Source: Acidobacteriota bacterium
GTDB lineage: Bacteria > Acidobacteriota > Terriglobia > UBA7540
Assembly: GCA_021827245.1 (NCBI GenBank)
Contig: JAKAWN010000185.1
Coordinates: forward strand, 1-12,481
DNA: 12,481 bases
Direction of reading: 5' to 3'
How positions within the stretch are numbered: position 1 is the stretch's first letter; each line of letters begins with the position of its first letter. The notes beneath the pieces are model-generated. The model was not told where the DNA came from and searched no databases. It saw only the letters and a list, made by a program, of their open reading frames with translations. The translations under genes were made by a program, and so were the position numbers. Shown piece by piece: positions 1-5,634 of the stretch.

Positions 1-73
1 TTACCGGGACTTGTGGATGCTGAAGGCGGCCCTGGGTCGAAAAGAGGTGTTGCTTCAACAGGAGGTAGCGTAA
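1..73 (+). CDS. C-terminal fragment of an unidentified protein, cut by the window edge
   Basis: Reading from base 2, a frame runs 23 codons to TAA at 71-73 and gives an amphipathic helical tail (YRDLWMLKAALGRKEVLLQQ, then EVA). Of the two frames open at the left edge, this one has the more protein-like composition; the other ends at TGA 76-78. The 'LKAALG' helix resembles C-terminal helices of TolC-type outer-membrane efflux proteins, but 23 residues cannot settle a family. The start and nearly all of the gene lie outside the window. Confidence 0.4.
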   Translation, partial: YRDLWMLKAALGRKEVLLQQEVA

Positions 74-74
74 T

Positions 75-197
75 ATGAACCGAGCCGCCGCTCACCTCCA
101 ACGGCCCTTGGGACACCTTCGAGCGGTAGTTTTTCGCACACATACCATATGCGTTAACAGTTTTAGCACACCGGTGATTTTCCCTGTCGGCTGGTAG
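75..197 (+). CDS. Possible 40-residue ORF with a strong Shine-Dalgarno, unknown
   Basis: An ATG at 75 lies 9 bases after AGGAGG (60-65) and directly follows the TAA of the preceding fragment, an arrangement typical of translational coupling. The frame runs 40 codons to TAG at 195-197 and starts MNRAAAHLQRPLGHLRAVVF. The product is basic at the start, has no clear membrane segment and matches no family I know. The Shine-Dalgarno sits inside the upstream coding frame, so it may be chance. A truncated or frameshifted gene start is an equally good reading. Confidence 0.2.
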   Translation: MNRAAAHLQRPLGHLRAVVFRTHTICVNSFSTPVIFPVGW

Positions 198-413
198 GTG
201 GTCTGATTAACATACCCGTTTTCTTTTCAGTTAGTTATAGCTGTGACGATCGGCGCCGGACCTACGGTCTCATGCTTTTCCGGTATGCGTTCTGAATTGT
301 TAGTAAGCCCTTTGCTTTCAGTGTGGGAGGTTTATTTGAATCGAAGCTCTGTAGGGATCAGATGCTTATAAGGAATCTATATAAGTGTATGAATTGCAGA
401 AGGTTGCAAGAGC
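198..413. other. Gene-free stretch downstream of the tRNA genes
   Basis: I see no convincing gene here. The stretch is relatively AT-rich and contains an imperfect palindrome, CTTATA (365-370) facing TATAAG (380-385). No GC-rich hairpin with a T-run that would terminate the leftward tRNA transcript is visible. Confidence 0.4.
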
Positions 414-490
414 TGGCGGGGACGACGGGACTCGAACCCGCGGCCTCATGCGTGACAGGCATGCGTTCTAACCAGCTGAACTACGTCCCC
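414..490 (-). tRNA. tRNA-Asp (anticodon GTC)
   Basis: On the minus strand the 77 bases fold as a complete cloverleaf. The acceptor stem is GGGGACG with CGTCCCC, the D stem GTTC/GAAC, and the anticodon stem CATGC/GCATG around loop CTGTCAC (anticodon GTC). The T arm carries TTCGAGT, the discriminator is G, and CCA is encoded (positions 416-414). It lies 91 bases downstream of tRNA-Val on the same strand and is probably co-transcribed with it. Confidence 0.97.
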
Positions 491-581
491 GGCTTTTTGT
501 GCGCAAGGCAGAAACCCTTACGGTTGGCTTCATTCCAGCAAGCACTGTGACAAGCAGCGATAAATCCGCAGCGCTCACCAA

Positions 582-658
582 TGGTGGGCGGTATCCGGCT
601 CGAACGGATGACCTTCTGCTTGTAAGGCAGACGCTCTGACCAACTGAGCTAACCGCCC
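582..658 (-). tRNA. tRNA-Val (anticodon TAC)
   Basis: The minus strand folds as a 77-base cloverleaf. The acceptor is GGGCGGT with ACCGCCC, the D stem GCTC/GAGC, and the anticodon stem TCTGC/GCAGA around CTTACAA (anticodon TAC). The T stem is ATCCG/CGGAT around TTCGAGC, the discriminator is A, and CCA is encoded (584-582). It is the first gene of a two-tRNA unit read leftward from the promoter at 726-755. Confidence 0.97.
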
Positions 659-705
659 TTTGAGGCTGCGCAGTGCGATCCTCATCAGGCAAGCTGCCGC
701 CTGCC

Positions 706-733
706 TTGACACTCTCAACGAGAAAACTATACA
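706..733 (+). promoter_or_regulatory. Sigma70-type promoter for the DUF507 genes
   Basis: A perfect -35 TTGACA (706-711), a 16-base spacer and TATACA (728-733, 5 of 6) point rightward. The expected start near 740 would leave a leader of about 34 bases before the ATG at 774. The -10 overlaps that of the leftward tRNA promoter. Confidence 0.6.
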
Positions 734-755
734 CTAACAGATTTGGGACGGTCAA
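726..755 (-). promoter_or_regulatory. Sigma70-type promoter for the tRNA-Val/tRNA-Asp unit
   Basis: Read on the minus strand: TTGACC (755-750), an 18-base spacer, TATAGT (731-726). Transcription would start near 719, about 60 bases before mature tRNA-Val. The -10 shares bases 728-731 with the rightward promoter, so one polymerase should exclude the other. Confidence 0.6.
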
Positions 756-773
756 CTCCCGCAGTGCTTCGTG

Positions 774-1052
774 ATGCAACTACCGCGTGAATACGTCGCC
801 TACATGAGCAAGGAGCTGCTGAAGCGCCTTACGGACGGCGGGTTGATTCAAATTGAGCAGCCGGAATACGTGCATGAGGTCATGCTTCAGGTCGTGCTGG
901 ATGAGTTGAGCGTTGAAGATCGCATCAACGACGAGGCGCGCCGAATTCTGGAGGAACACAGCGACCAGATGAAACAATTCGGCGCGACTTACGAAGATGC
1001 ATTCAAGGCAATTAAGAAGCAGATTGTCAGGGAGCGGAAAGTAGTTCTTTAA
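774..1052 (+). CDS. DUF507 family protein, first copy
   Basis: A 92-residue, charged, helical cytoplasmic protein without signal peptide or membrane segment. It opens with the DUF507-type start MQLPREYVAYMSKELLKRL and continues with a hydrophobic/acidic helix (VMLQVVLDELSVEDRINDEA) and a lysine-rich end. DUF507 proteins are about 90-100 residues and have no established function. A GTG at 771 directly precedes the ATG at 774; I chose the ATG because the family's Met-(Arg/Gln)-Leu start fits it. No clear Shine-Dalgarno is present. A second, divergent DUF507 gene follows after 23 bases, so the two are probably co-transcribed from the promoter at 706-733. Confidence 0.85.
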   Translation: MQLPREYVAYMSKELLKRLTDGGLIQIEQPEYVHEVMLQVVLDELSVEDRINDEARRILEEHSDQMKQFGATYEDAFKAIKKQIVRERKVVL

Positions 1053-1075
1053 GCCGCTTTTGCCTCCGTGAATCC

Positions 1076-1372
1076 ATGAGACTTTCCCACGAGAAGATCA
1101 TTCAGCTTTCCCACCGGATCATGTTGGCCATCGAGGCTCTTGATGAAGTCGAAATTTTCGAGGAACCCAATACCATCAGGCAGGAAACTGTAAAGATACT
1201 AACGGACCTGCTGCAAGAAGAAGAGAAGATTGAACAGACCGTCCGTGCGCATATTGCAACGCACAAGCGAACGATTCCAGAGGGCGGCGGCGAATGGGAG
1301 ATTCTCTACCGCAAGTATTATGCTGAAGAACTCCGCAAGCTCGGAGTGACCCCCCTCCCGCAACGCACGTAG
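1076..1372 (+). CDS. DUF507 family protein, second copy
   Basis: A 98-residue protein beginning MRLSHEKIIQLSHRIMLAIE, the usual DUF507 opening. Long amphipathic acidic helices follow (residues ~35-62), then a C-terminal segment with the aromatic run WEILYRKYYAEELRKLG. It shares the overall plan of the upstream copy but differs at most positions, so it is an old duplication rather than a recent repeat. The start lies 24 bases after the upstream stop without an obvious ribosome binding site. It probably pairs or acts with the first copy; this is inference from the tandem arrangement. Function is unknown for the family. Confidence 0.85.
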   Translation: MRLSHEKIIQLSHRIMLAIEALDEVEIFEEPNTIRQETVKILTDLLQEEEKIEQTVRAHIATHKRTIPEGGGEWEILYRKYYAEELRKLGVTPLPQRT

Positions 1373-1562
1373 CTTCGCTGTGTCAATTTCGGGCCTCAAA
1401 TCTACACGCCAGAGATAGCCACACCACCTCCTCATGGATTGCTCGTGACGCCATAATGGCAAACCAGCCCCCTATCCGCCAACGGCAAGCGGCAAGTTCC
1501 CCATCTTCAATTCTTCATCGCTTGGAAGTGACTATGAGACTAATCCAGCTATCCCTACTTCA

Positions 1563-2561
1563 TCAGTCGCGGCGCTTCAAAACGGGCGGCTTGTCCTCGC
1601 CTGGAGTTTCCTTGCCGCTGGGCTGAGTGCTTGGGGATGTAGTGGTTTGCGGCTGGCGTTTCTGCAAAGTGGGGCCGCTTTCAGTTTTCTCCATCTTTCT
1701 GCGCAGCGACATCACGCTTTCGAGCCGCGTTTTCATGTCATTGAATTCTGATGTGCTCACCAGATACTCGCTTCGTTTAGGCAGGACCGTCTTGATTTCC
1801 TCTTCGGCTTTGATGATGCGTGCCGGCGTGGGAGGATGGTCGGCGAAGATGGAAGGGACGGAACCGGGATTGCGGCGTTGTTCCTGGATTATCTTGCCGA
1901 AGAATGCGACATAGGCATTCGGGTCGTAGCCCGCCTTATACATGTACTGGATGCCCAGATAATCGGCTTCGGCTTCGTCGTCACGGCTGAATTTCAGGAA
2001 GGCCAACGGAATGCCGTTCATATAAGCTTCCATGACGCCGTAGTAGACACCCATAGTCATCGGAGTGAAAATCAGCGGCAACATGGCGTATTGCAGTATC
2101 GTCGCTTTGGTCATCTGGCTTGCCCAATGCCGTGCCGCAACATGAGCAATTTCGTGCGCCATAACGCCGGCGATTTGGTCCTCTTCGGTAGCCGCCTGCA
2201 ATAGGCCCGTATTGACATAAAGGAAGCCACCGGGCAGCGCAAAAGCGTTGATATCTGGCGAATCGATAATCTTTACGGTCAACGGAATTTTTAGATCGGA
2301 ATTCCGCGCCACGTTCTGTGCAACACGATTGACATACTCGTTAATAACCGGATCTTTGAGGATTCTTGCAGAGCGGTCAATTTCCGTGGCGTAGCGCTTG
2401 CCGATAGCGATTTCCTTCTGTTCGGAGATGATGCTGCGATGAGCAACCCTGCGGTTGCCAATTTCATCGACATCTTTCTTTTTATCGGAAGCCCATGTTG
2501 AGACGGATGCCGCAACCAATATGACAGTCAGAGCGAGAGAAACTCTCCTAAGGATTCCCAT
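1563..2561 (-). CDS. Secreted M48-family zinc metalloprotease
   Basis: A 332-residue protein with an N-terminal signal peptide (RR at 5-6, hydrophobic core ~8-20, likely cut after WAS/near residue 25), so it acts in the periplasm or at the envelope. The catalytic motif HEIAH is at residues 136-140 (two His zinc ligands and catalytic Glu137). The third ligand is probably Glu196 in SRDDEAEAD (192-200). The conserved DHPPTPARI (241-249) follows. The upstream segment FALPGGFLYVNTGLL is typical of BepA/LoiP-like M48 enzymes, which degrade misassembled envelope proteins. The C-terminal ~55 residues are a low-complexity Gln/Thr/Pro/Ser/Lys tail; no TPR domain is present. The start is supported by AAGGAGG six bases before the ATG. 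It is a single-gene unit facing away from its neighbours. Confidence 0.93.
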   Translation of the reverse strand: MGILRRVSLALTVILVAASVSTWASDKKKDVDEIGNRRVAHRSIISEQKEIAIGKRYATEIDRSARILKDPVINEYVNRVAQNVARNSDLKIPLTVKIIDSPDINAFALPGGFLYVNTGLLQAATEEDQIAGVMAHEIAHVAARHWASQMTKATILQYAMLPLIFTPMTMGVYYGVMEAYMNGIPLAFLKFSRDDEAEADYLGIQYMYKAGYDPNAYVAFFGKIIQEQRRNPGSVPSIFADHPPTPARIIKAEEEIKTVLPKRSEYLVSTSEFNDMKTRLESVMSLRRKMEKTESGPTLQKRQPQTTTSPSTQPSGKETPGEDKPPVLKRRD

Positions 2562-2809
2562 GGCTGTCCTCCTTAGCGTGATTACAATCCGGATGTTTCT
2601 TTCAGCCTGCGAACTTGCCCGTTACCAACGGGTAGCCGCTTCGGCGTCAACTCAAAAGGAGAAGCCGTGATCGAACGAATCGCAAACGCTACCTTTAATC
2701 CTCTGCAACCAGCCAGAACCACAAACACAAGATCCACCCTTATCATCTCACCTGCCGCCAACTATCGCAAGAGATTGGCCGGTTGATTTTGGTTCATTTT
2801 CCCCTGGCA
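2562..2809. other. Divergent intergenic region between the M48 gene and the dedA unit
   Basis: No convincing gene is present. A 6-bp perfect inverted repeat, CCCGTT-ACC-AACGGG (2618-2632), lies about 57 bases upstream of the M48 start and could be a small operator. Two short rightward ORFs (2560-2670 and 2667-2786) overlap by four bases; they encode nothing recognisable and the first is antisense to the M48 start. Confidence 0.35.
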
Positions 2810-2839
2810 TTGACTCTTAAACCCTGGGCAGGGTAGATT
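2810..2839 (+). promoter_or_regulatory. Candidate promoter for the unknown ORF-dedA unit
   Basis: TTGACT (2810-2815, 5 of 6) is separated by 18 bases from TAGATT (2834-2839, 4 of 6). It is the best rightward match upstream of dedA and would start transcription near 2846. Confidence 0.35.
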
Positions 2840-2911
2840 GACGTTTCGGAATTGGGGGAGGCTCATCAAGTCCTTCTGGATATTTTCCCAAGGAAGGCTG
2901 GATTTCATGTT

Positions 2912-3205
2912 ATGGCAGTATTTAAAGTGCAGTCCGGGCAGGTTTGGTGTAGGGAAGATATTCGAGAAAGCTGGCCCTTCACCAAGGATTATTCGGAGGT
3001 CTTCACTTCCTTTGCGATGCTCCGCGAGGTCGGAGGTGGCGATAGCGATCTCCGGCGATTGAAAGTCCTGATGTCTGCCGATGGAATCGCGCTCCCCGGG
3101 TTCAGGTTCTCTCAGGAGTCGGAGCTTTTTAAGTATCAGTCGCTTTGCCGCCTCAATTCGCGGCAACCCATTCCAATTTTTACGGGACAGATCGGCAAGT
3201 TTTAG
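2912..3205 (+). CDS. Unrecognised small protein upstream of dedA
   Basis: The frame is open from 2837 to TAG 3203-3205. An ATG at 2912 gives 97 residues (starting MAVFKVQSGQVWCREDIRES); a TTG at 2852 would give 117. AAGGAAGG (2890-2897) precedes the ATG at a rather long spacing of 14. The protein is soluble, of mixed charge, without signal or membrane segments; the middle part (FTKDYSEVFTSFAMLREVGG) looks like a genuine helix. The stop lies three bases before the dedA ATG, which suggests coupling. I know no family for it. A competing minus-strand ORF spans the same bases but is arginine/proline-rich and unconvincing. It could also be a decayed gene. Confidence 0.4.
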   Translation: MAVFKVQSGQVWCREDIRESWPFTKDYSEVFTSFAMLREVGGGDSDLRRLKVLMSADGIALPGFRFSQESELFKYQSLCRLNSRQPIPIFTGQIGKF

Positions 3206-3208
3206 CCA

Positions 3209-3832
3209 ATGTTTTCAAGCGTTCTCAAATTCATCGGTGGCTTTATTGTATCGTTTATCTCGGGGTCGGGTTACGTGGGAATTTCTCTACTTATGGCCAT
3301 CGAATCGGCATGCATCCCGTTGCCCTCTGAAGTGATTATGCCGTTTTCGGGCTACCTGGTTTCAGTCGGACGTTTCAGCCTCTGGGGCGTGGCTTTGGCG
3401 GGAGCCTTGGGGTGCAACATCGGATCAATCGTCGCATATTACATCGGCGCCCTGGGCGGCCGGCCACTCGCAGAGCGTTACGGCCACTATGTGCTGGTCA
3501 CGCGTCATGACCTTGAATTAGCTGACCGATGGTTTGCCCGCTATGGTGACTGGGCCGTCTTCTTTGCCCGGCTGCTTCCGGTGGTTCGAACCTTCATTGC
3601 TCTGCCTGCGGGCATTTCACGCATGAATTTTCTGCGGTTCAACATTTACACCTTTCTCGGGTCTCTGCCGTGGTGTTTTGTTCTTGCTTACGCGGGAATG
3701 AAGCTTGGCCAACGATGGGAAACTCTGGGGCCGTACTTCCACCGCTTTGATACAGCCTTCCTGATCCTGCTGATTGCCGCCGCTATCTGGTTTGTCCGCA
3801 ACCGATGGAAGAATCGTCTGCCCGCTGACTGA
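3209..3832 (+). CDS. DedA family (VTT domain) inner-membrane protein
   Basis: A 207-residue polytopic membrane protein of usual DedA length. Family signatures are visible in order: Glu32 and PLPSE (37-41) in the first re-entrant region, GCNIGSIVAYYIG (68-80), FARLLPVVRTFIALPAG (119-135) with the conserved Arg121 and Arg127, and a hydrophobic C-terminal helix (~183-196) ending in basic residues. DedA proteins are membrane transporters or scramblases; characterised members flip undecaprenyl phosphate or phosphatidylethanolamine and support proton-motive-force maintenance and drug tolerance. Substrate cannot be assigned here. The start has only a weak ribosome binding site and follows the upstream stop by three bases, which argues for translational coupling. 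Confidence 0.93.
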   Translation: MFSSVLKFIGGFIVSFISGSGYVGISLLMAIESACIPLPSEVIMPFSGYLVSVGRFSLWGVALAGALGCNIGSIVAYYIGALGGRPLAERYGHYVLVTRHDLELADRWFARYGDWAVFFARLLPVVRTFIALPAGISRMNFLRFNIYTFLGSLPWCFVLAYAGMKLGQRWETLGPYFHRFDTAFLILLIAAAIWFVRNRWKNRLPAD

Positions 3833-3926
3833 CTGCTTGCCAAAGACTCACCCACTGCATCCCACGTTTACAGTTGGTTGCACTTCGGCGATTGTACACG
3901 CCCGCTGCCGCAAACAATTCTCGATG

Positions 3927-4640
3927 TTAAATCGACCTGACCGGCATGGCTACGATATCTTCAACGGCTGCGACTTCTCGCATCACGAAAGGCTCGCCGT
4001 AGCGGACGCCGATCATCAACCCAAAGTGCCGGGCAAGAGATCCAATGCGTTCGCGAAGATCCATGCGGGAAGGGAAGAGGTTCTGCACATCTTTTTCCGC
4101 CGAAAATTGCGAGCTGTACGCCAGGATGGCCTTCAGCTTTTTTTCGAACTGCGCGGTAATATCCACCACGAATGAAGGCCGGAGCGCGGGGACGTAAAGG
4201 CTTGAATAGATAATTTTGTAGGGACGGAAGGGTTTGCCTTTCAGTGGAAGTTTGGCCAGCCCGGCGAAGAAGCATGCTTCATATCCGATCTGTCCCGTCG
4301 TGTAGTGGTCCGGATGCCGGCCCTTCCAATAGGGCAGAATCACGGTGCGGGGCCGCAAATCGCGTATTTTCTGGGCGATGTTCATCTTGTATTCCCGCAG
4401 GTGTTCAATCCCCGCGTCGGGCATATAAAGATTCTCGCGATGTGCGACGCCCATGATGCGTGACGCTCGGTTTGCTTCGCGCTCGCGCAGAGCCGCATTG
4501 CCGCGCGTCCCGGACTCTCCTGCCGTCAGGTCAAGAATGCCCACACGGTATGCCGCCTCAGCCATTTTGATAACGGTTCCGCCGCACGTGAGTTCAGTAT
4601 CATCGCGGTGCGCGGCAATTGAGAGAACATCGAGTTGCAT
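3927..4640 (-). CDS. bshB1: Bacillithiol biosynthesis deacetylase BshB1
   Basis: A 237-residue cytoplasmic PIG-L/LmbE-family zinc deacetylase. The metal-binding motif AHRDD (residues 10-14) is followed by ELTCGGT; LDLTAGESGTRG (37-48) and GRHPDH (107-112) complete the family pattern, with His11, Asp14 and His112 the expected zinc ligands and Asp13 the likely general base. BshB1 removes the acetyl group from N-acetylglucosaminyl-malate in bacillithiol synthesis; related enzymes also act on bacillithiol conjugates. Arg12 replaces the Pro of many relatives; I recall this as common in acidobacterial homologues. AAAGGA lies about 10 bases before the ATG. It follows a glutaredoxin-like gene by 66 bases on the same strand. 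bshA and bshC are not in the window. Confidence 0.88.
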   Translation of the reverse strand: MQLDVLSIAAHRDDTELTCGGTVIKMAEAAYRVGILDLTAGESGTRGNAALREREANRASRIMGVAHRENLYMPDAGIEHLREYKMNIAQKIRDLRPRTVILPYWKGRHPDHYTTGQIGYEACFFAGLAKLPLKGKPFRPYKIIYSSLYVPALRPSFVVDITAQFEKKLKAILAYSSQFSAEKDVQNLFPSRMDLRERIGSLARHFGLMIGVRYGEPFVMREVAAVEDIVAMPVRSI

Positions 4641-4703
4641 ACGACATGATTCCTTTCGGGATTCCGGAAGAGCGCCGGCTGATTATGGTGCTGAAGCATC
4701 ATC

Positions 4704-4722
4704 CGCTCACAGCTTGTGAGCG
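4704..4722 (-). repeat. Hairpin spanning the glutaredoxin stop codon
   Basis: A perfect 7-bp inverted repeat, CGCTCAC/GTGAGCG with a 5-base loop, encloses the stop codon of the glutaredoxin gene (4709-4707). No T-run follows on the minus strand, so it is not a standard terminator. It could stabilise or separate the two messages of the pair. Confidence 0.35.
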
Positions 4723-4964
4723 ATGGATTCGAGAAGCCGGGTAAAGTGCTCTTCCTCCAGGCGATACTTGAAGGCTTTCTCGCCGTTGACGAAGATGACG
4801 GGGACTTCATCCTTGAACAATTTATAGGCTGCTGAATCTTCAAGGATATTCACTTCATGTAATGCAAATCCGTATTCTTCTTGAAGCTTTGCAAGCTGCT
4901 CCTTGGCTTTGTCACAGAGGCAGCACGCCGGTTTGGAATAGATAATGACTTCAGTTAATGCCAT
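4707..4964 (-). CDS. Glutaredoxin-like thiol-disulfide protein
   Basis: An 85-residue thioredoxin-fold protein. It begins MALTEVIIYSKPACCLCDKA, with a beta strand leading into a CxxC active site (Cys14-Cys15-Leu16-Cys17) carrying an extra adjacent cysteine. EVPVIFVNGEKAF contains the cis-proline (Val-Pro) turn of the fold. The length matches the short glutaredoxin-like family. The frame extends upstream to a possible start at 5114, but that part is low-complexity and lacks homologous features; an ATG at 4982 adding six residues is the main alternative. No strong Shine-Dalgarno is visible for either. Its position just upstream of bshB1 suggests a role in thiol redox balance, perhaps with bacillithiol; that link is inference. 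Confidence 0.8.
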   Translation of the reverse strand: MALTEVIIYSKPACCLCDKAKEQLAKLQEEYGFALHEVNILEDSAAYKLFKDEVPVIFVNGEKAFKYRLEEEHFTRLLESIAHKL

Positions 4965-5218
4965 TGCCGCAGGTCTCTTCATTTTCGGAAATGATGGAAT
5001 CGGAAACGAATTCTTGGGCGTTGCAGGTTCTTCCCTCGAGGCAGGCGCTGCCAGCGACGTTCTCCTGATTCTACTCTCAAGAAATCTTGCTGGAACCCCG
5101 CAATCGTTTCCCAAACTCCAGATTCTAGATTTAAGGGTAAGAGGCGGTCAAGCGAAGTTCACGAGCCATGCGGCCCGACGAAAATGTTTCTGCGCAAGAA
5201 TTCGCGAGAGACCGCGTT
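4965..5218. other. Gene-free stretch beside the transposase remnant
   Basis: I see no gene. The part next to 5218 should include the downstream end of the old insertion element, but no terminal inverted repeat or target duplication can be recognised. The promoter of the glutaredoxin-bshB1 pair probably lies here; no clear -35/-10 pair stands out. Confidence 0.35.
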
Positions 5219-5446
5219 TTAGGCCGCTTTCCTGCGGGTGACAAATTCCGTTCGGGCGACCGCCATCTGCCCGGCCTTGAGGAGCAGGGAAGGGTGGTTC
5301 CTGGACCCGCGGTCAAGTTTTTGCAGGGTCGTGACATTGCTGTTGATTGCTTCAACCACTCCCATTGCCATCCGTGGCCGGCAGTAGTTCGGAACGCCTT
5401 TCAAATGTCCGGGCAGCACTCCAACGGATTCAGAGGCCGTCAATTC
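5219..5446 (-). pseudogene. C-terminal remnant of an ISL3-like (IS204/IS1001 group) transposase
   Basis: The last ~65 residues of a minus-strand frame ending at TAA 5221-5219 match, from memory, the C-terminus of ISL3-type DDE transposases: GVPNYCR, then MGVVEAINSNVTTLQKLDRG, LLLKAGQMAV and RTEFVTRRKAA. The usual forms are 'GILNYC', 'GVVEAINGNIK', 'LLLKAQRMA' and 'RTEFVVFRKAA'. The recognisable part starts near 5416; further upstream the frame loses all resemblance, and the N-terminal and catalytic regions are missing. Several conserved residues are altered, so this is an old, inactive fragment. It lies between the glutaredoxin-bshB1 pair and an AT-rich dehydrogenase gene, and may mark the edge of an acquired segment. 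Confidence 0.72.
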
Positions 5447-5467
5447 ATGGTGAGCTGAGGGGCCAAT

Positions 5468-5486
5468 CCGCTTTGCTGCAAAGCGG
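5468..5486. repeat. Perfect 8-bp hairpin in the transposase scar
   Basis: CCGCTTTG and CAAAGCGG are perfect inverted repeats around a 3-base loop. Neither strand has a following T-run, so it is not a standard terminator. It may be a leftover of the insertion element or a protein-binding site. Confidence 0.45.
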
Positions 5487-5494
5487 GGTGCGCC

Positions 5495-5520
5495 AAAAAG
5501 CCGCATCCGGCCAAGCGGCT
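5495..5520 (-). terminator. Possible rho-independent terminator, leftward
   Basis: On the minus strand AGCCGC and GCGGCT (5520-5515 and 5504-5499) form a 6-bp stem with a 10-base loop, and the stem runs directly into a T5 tract (5499-5495). No intact leftward gene ends here, so it may be left from a lost gene or block antisense transcription from the dehydrogenase side. Confidence 0.35.
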
Positions 5521-5526
5521 CCGATA

Positions 5527-5532
5527 TATAAT
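5527..5532 (+). promoter_or_regulatory. TATAAT -10 box upstream of the alcohol dehydrogenase
   Basis: A perfect TATAAT within GATATATAAT lies about 100 bases upstream of the dehydrogenase start. No good -35 lies 16-18 bases before it (5504-5509 reads CATCCG), so if used it may need an activator. Confidence 0.35.
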
Positions 5533-5634
5533 TCGTCTCAGGTTGAGTCGCAGCCAGCGAAGTCGACATGTGATCTCTTATCAAGCCCATGGGGGAATAC
5601 GCACGGAGGCGTGTCGGGCGAGGAATGAGCGAAT

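Noticed and set aside
468..779. 103-residue minus-strand ORF across the tRNA genes
   Set aside because: It is read through tRNA-Val and part of tRNA-Asp, both of which are complete, so coding use is very unlikely.
1836..2204. 122-residue plus-strand ORF within the M48 gene
   Set aside because: It is an antisense shadow of the metalloprotease, which has a complete catalytic pattern and a strong ribosome binding site.
2560..2786. Two short rightward ORFs overlapping by four bases, the first with an LSAC lipobox-like stretch
   Set aside because: The first starts inside the M48 start codon region in antisense and has no basic signal n-region; neither resembles a known protein.
2762..3166. 134-residue minus-strand ORF upstream of dedA
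   Set aside because: Arg/Pro-rich composition without family features, no ribosome binding site, and the opposite strand holds a more protein-like frame coupled to dedA.
4596..4610. AHRDD instead of AHPDD in BshB1, as a possible loss of function
   Set aside because: The metal-binding His and Asp residues are kept, and I recall AHRDD as normal in acidobacterial homologues.
4965..5114. 50-residue N-terminal extension of the glutaredoxin-like protein
   Set aside because: Low-complexity Pro/Ser/Arg-rich sequence without a signal peptide; the family normally starts just before the first beta strand.
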